From contig JAFAKZ010000168.1 of assembly GCA_019234745.1 (NCBI GenBank), forward strand, positions 1 through 6,157: a DNA stretch of 6,157 bases. Reading direction: 5' to 3'. A program made the translations under genes and the position numbers. The notes under the pieces were generated by a model, which was not told the origin of the DNA, did no database searches, and worked only from the letters and a program-made list of their open reading frames with translations. The stretch is from Burkholderiales bacterium (lineage in GTDB: Bacteria > Pseudomonadota > Gammaproteobacteria > Burkholderiales > Chitinimonadaceae). Of the stretch, positions 5,908-6,157 are shown piece after piece (position 1 is the stretch's first letter; every line of letters starts with the position of its first letter).

Positions 5908-6157
5908 CTACTTGGGTGCGGCCCCAACGTAGCGCGCCACAATCCTATCCACCGTACCGTTTGCACGGATTTCGCGGATGGCCGGCTCCAGCTTGGCAAG
6001 CACGGCTTTGCGGTTGTTGCGGACCATGATGCTGACGGGCGAATCGGTCAGCTGCATCCCGCGCTCGAACGAAGACGACGCAAGGCCGTACTTGCGTACG
6101 GTAAAGCCGAATTCGAAGTTATCGAGAAAGATGGCGTCGGTCTCGCCAGCCAGTAGC
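5908..6157 (-). CDS. Periplasmic solute-binding protein, family 3 (amino-acid type), C-terminal fragment
   Basis: The last 82 codons of a gene that enters from the right edge; TAG is at 5910-5908. The fragment reads LLAGETDAIFLDN near its start, then MQLTDSPVSIMVRNNRKAVLAKL, and ends EIRANGTVDRIVARYVGAAPK. This is the typical C-terminal lobe of SBP_bac_3 proteins: the LxxGxxDAxxxD motif, a strand reaching I-M-V-R-x-x-x, and the final xxGTxDRIxxRYxG helix. Such proteins capture amino acids or related small cations in the periplasm and deliver them to an ABC permease. It does not resemble the C-terminus of PotF, so it is not the expected polyamine-binding subunit. It ends 184 bases before potG on the same strand, and potG has its own promoter. 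The ligand cannot be told from this fragment. Confidence 0.85.
   Translation of the reverse strand, partial: LLAGETDAIFLDNFEFGFTVRKYGLASSSFERGMQLTDSPVSIMVRNNRKAVLAKLEPAIREIRANGTVDRIVARYVGAAPK

Noticed and set aside
5817..6029. + strand open frame of 70 codons in and beyond the potG upstream gap
   Set aside because: Most of it is antisense to the clear family-3 binding-protein tail; no motif and no ribosome binding site.

Overview
The window looks like the chromosome of a proteobacterium with moderately high GC (about 60% by eye). A betaproteobacterium, probably Burkholderiales, is most likely. This rests on the style of the first extracellular protein, the small Cys-motif protein and the PotGHI-type transporter; no taxonomic marker gene is present, so the placement is tentative. 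Coding density is high and the longest stretch without a gene is about 180 bases.

Left part, + strand (1-2777). First comes the 3' part of a secreted or surface protein (1-1515), with an N-terminal segment, a Ser/Thr/Gly-rich linker, an NTF2-like domain and Ig-like beta-rich sequence. It is followed 31 bases later by a four-helix integral membrane protein with a charged coiled-coil tail (1547-2506), and then by a 73-residue five-cysteine protein (2556-2777). None of the three has a known function. A perfect 9-bp inverted repeat lies between the last two.

Right part, - strand (2753-5723). potG-potH-potI encode the ATPase and two permeases of a PotFGHI-type polyamine (putrescine/spermidine) ABC importer. 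The genes are joined by two identical 4-base ATGA overlaps. PotG (377 aa) and PotH (317 aa) have the same lengths I recall for the E. coli proteins. PotI is about 15 aa longer, because of a Cys-flanked insertion in a periplasmic loop. potG starts with GTG. A strong sigma70-type promoter (TTGATA - 17 nt - GATAAT) lies 77 bases upstream, and a 7-bp hairpin falls at the predicted 5' end of the mRNA.

Far right, - strand (5908-6157). This is the last 82 codons of a family-3 (amino-acid type) periplasmic solute-binding protein. It is not PotF-like, so the cognate polyamine-binding protein of potGHI is not seen here.

The two gene sets converge, and the small Cys-motif gene and potI overlap tail-to-tail by 25 bases. 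I see no phage, IS element, CRISPR array, RNA gene or clearly new defence-type system. The most notable points are the PotI insertion, the potG control region with its dyads, the unexpected binding protein beside potG, and the overlapping convergent 3' ends.
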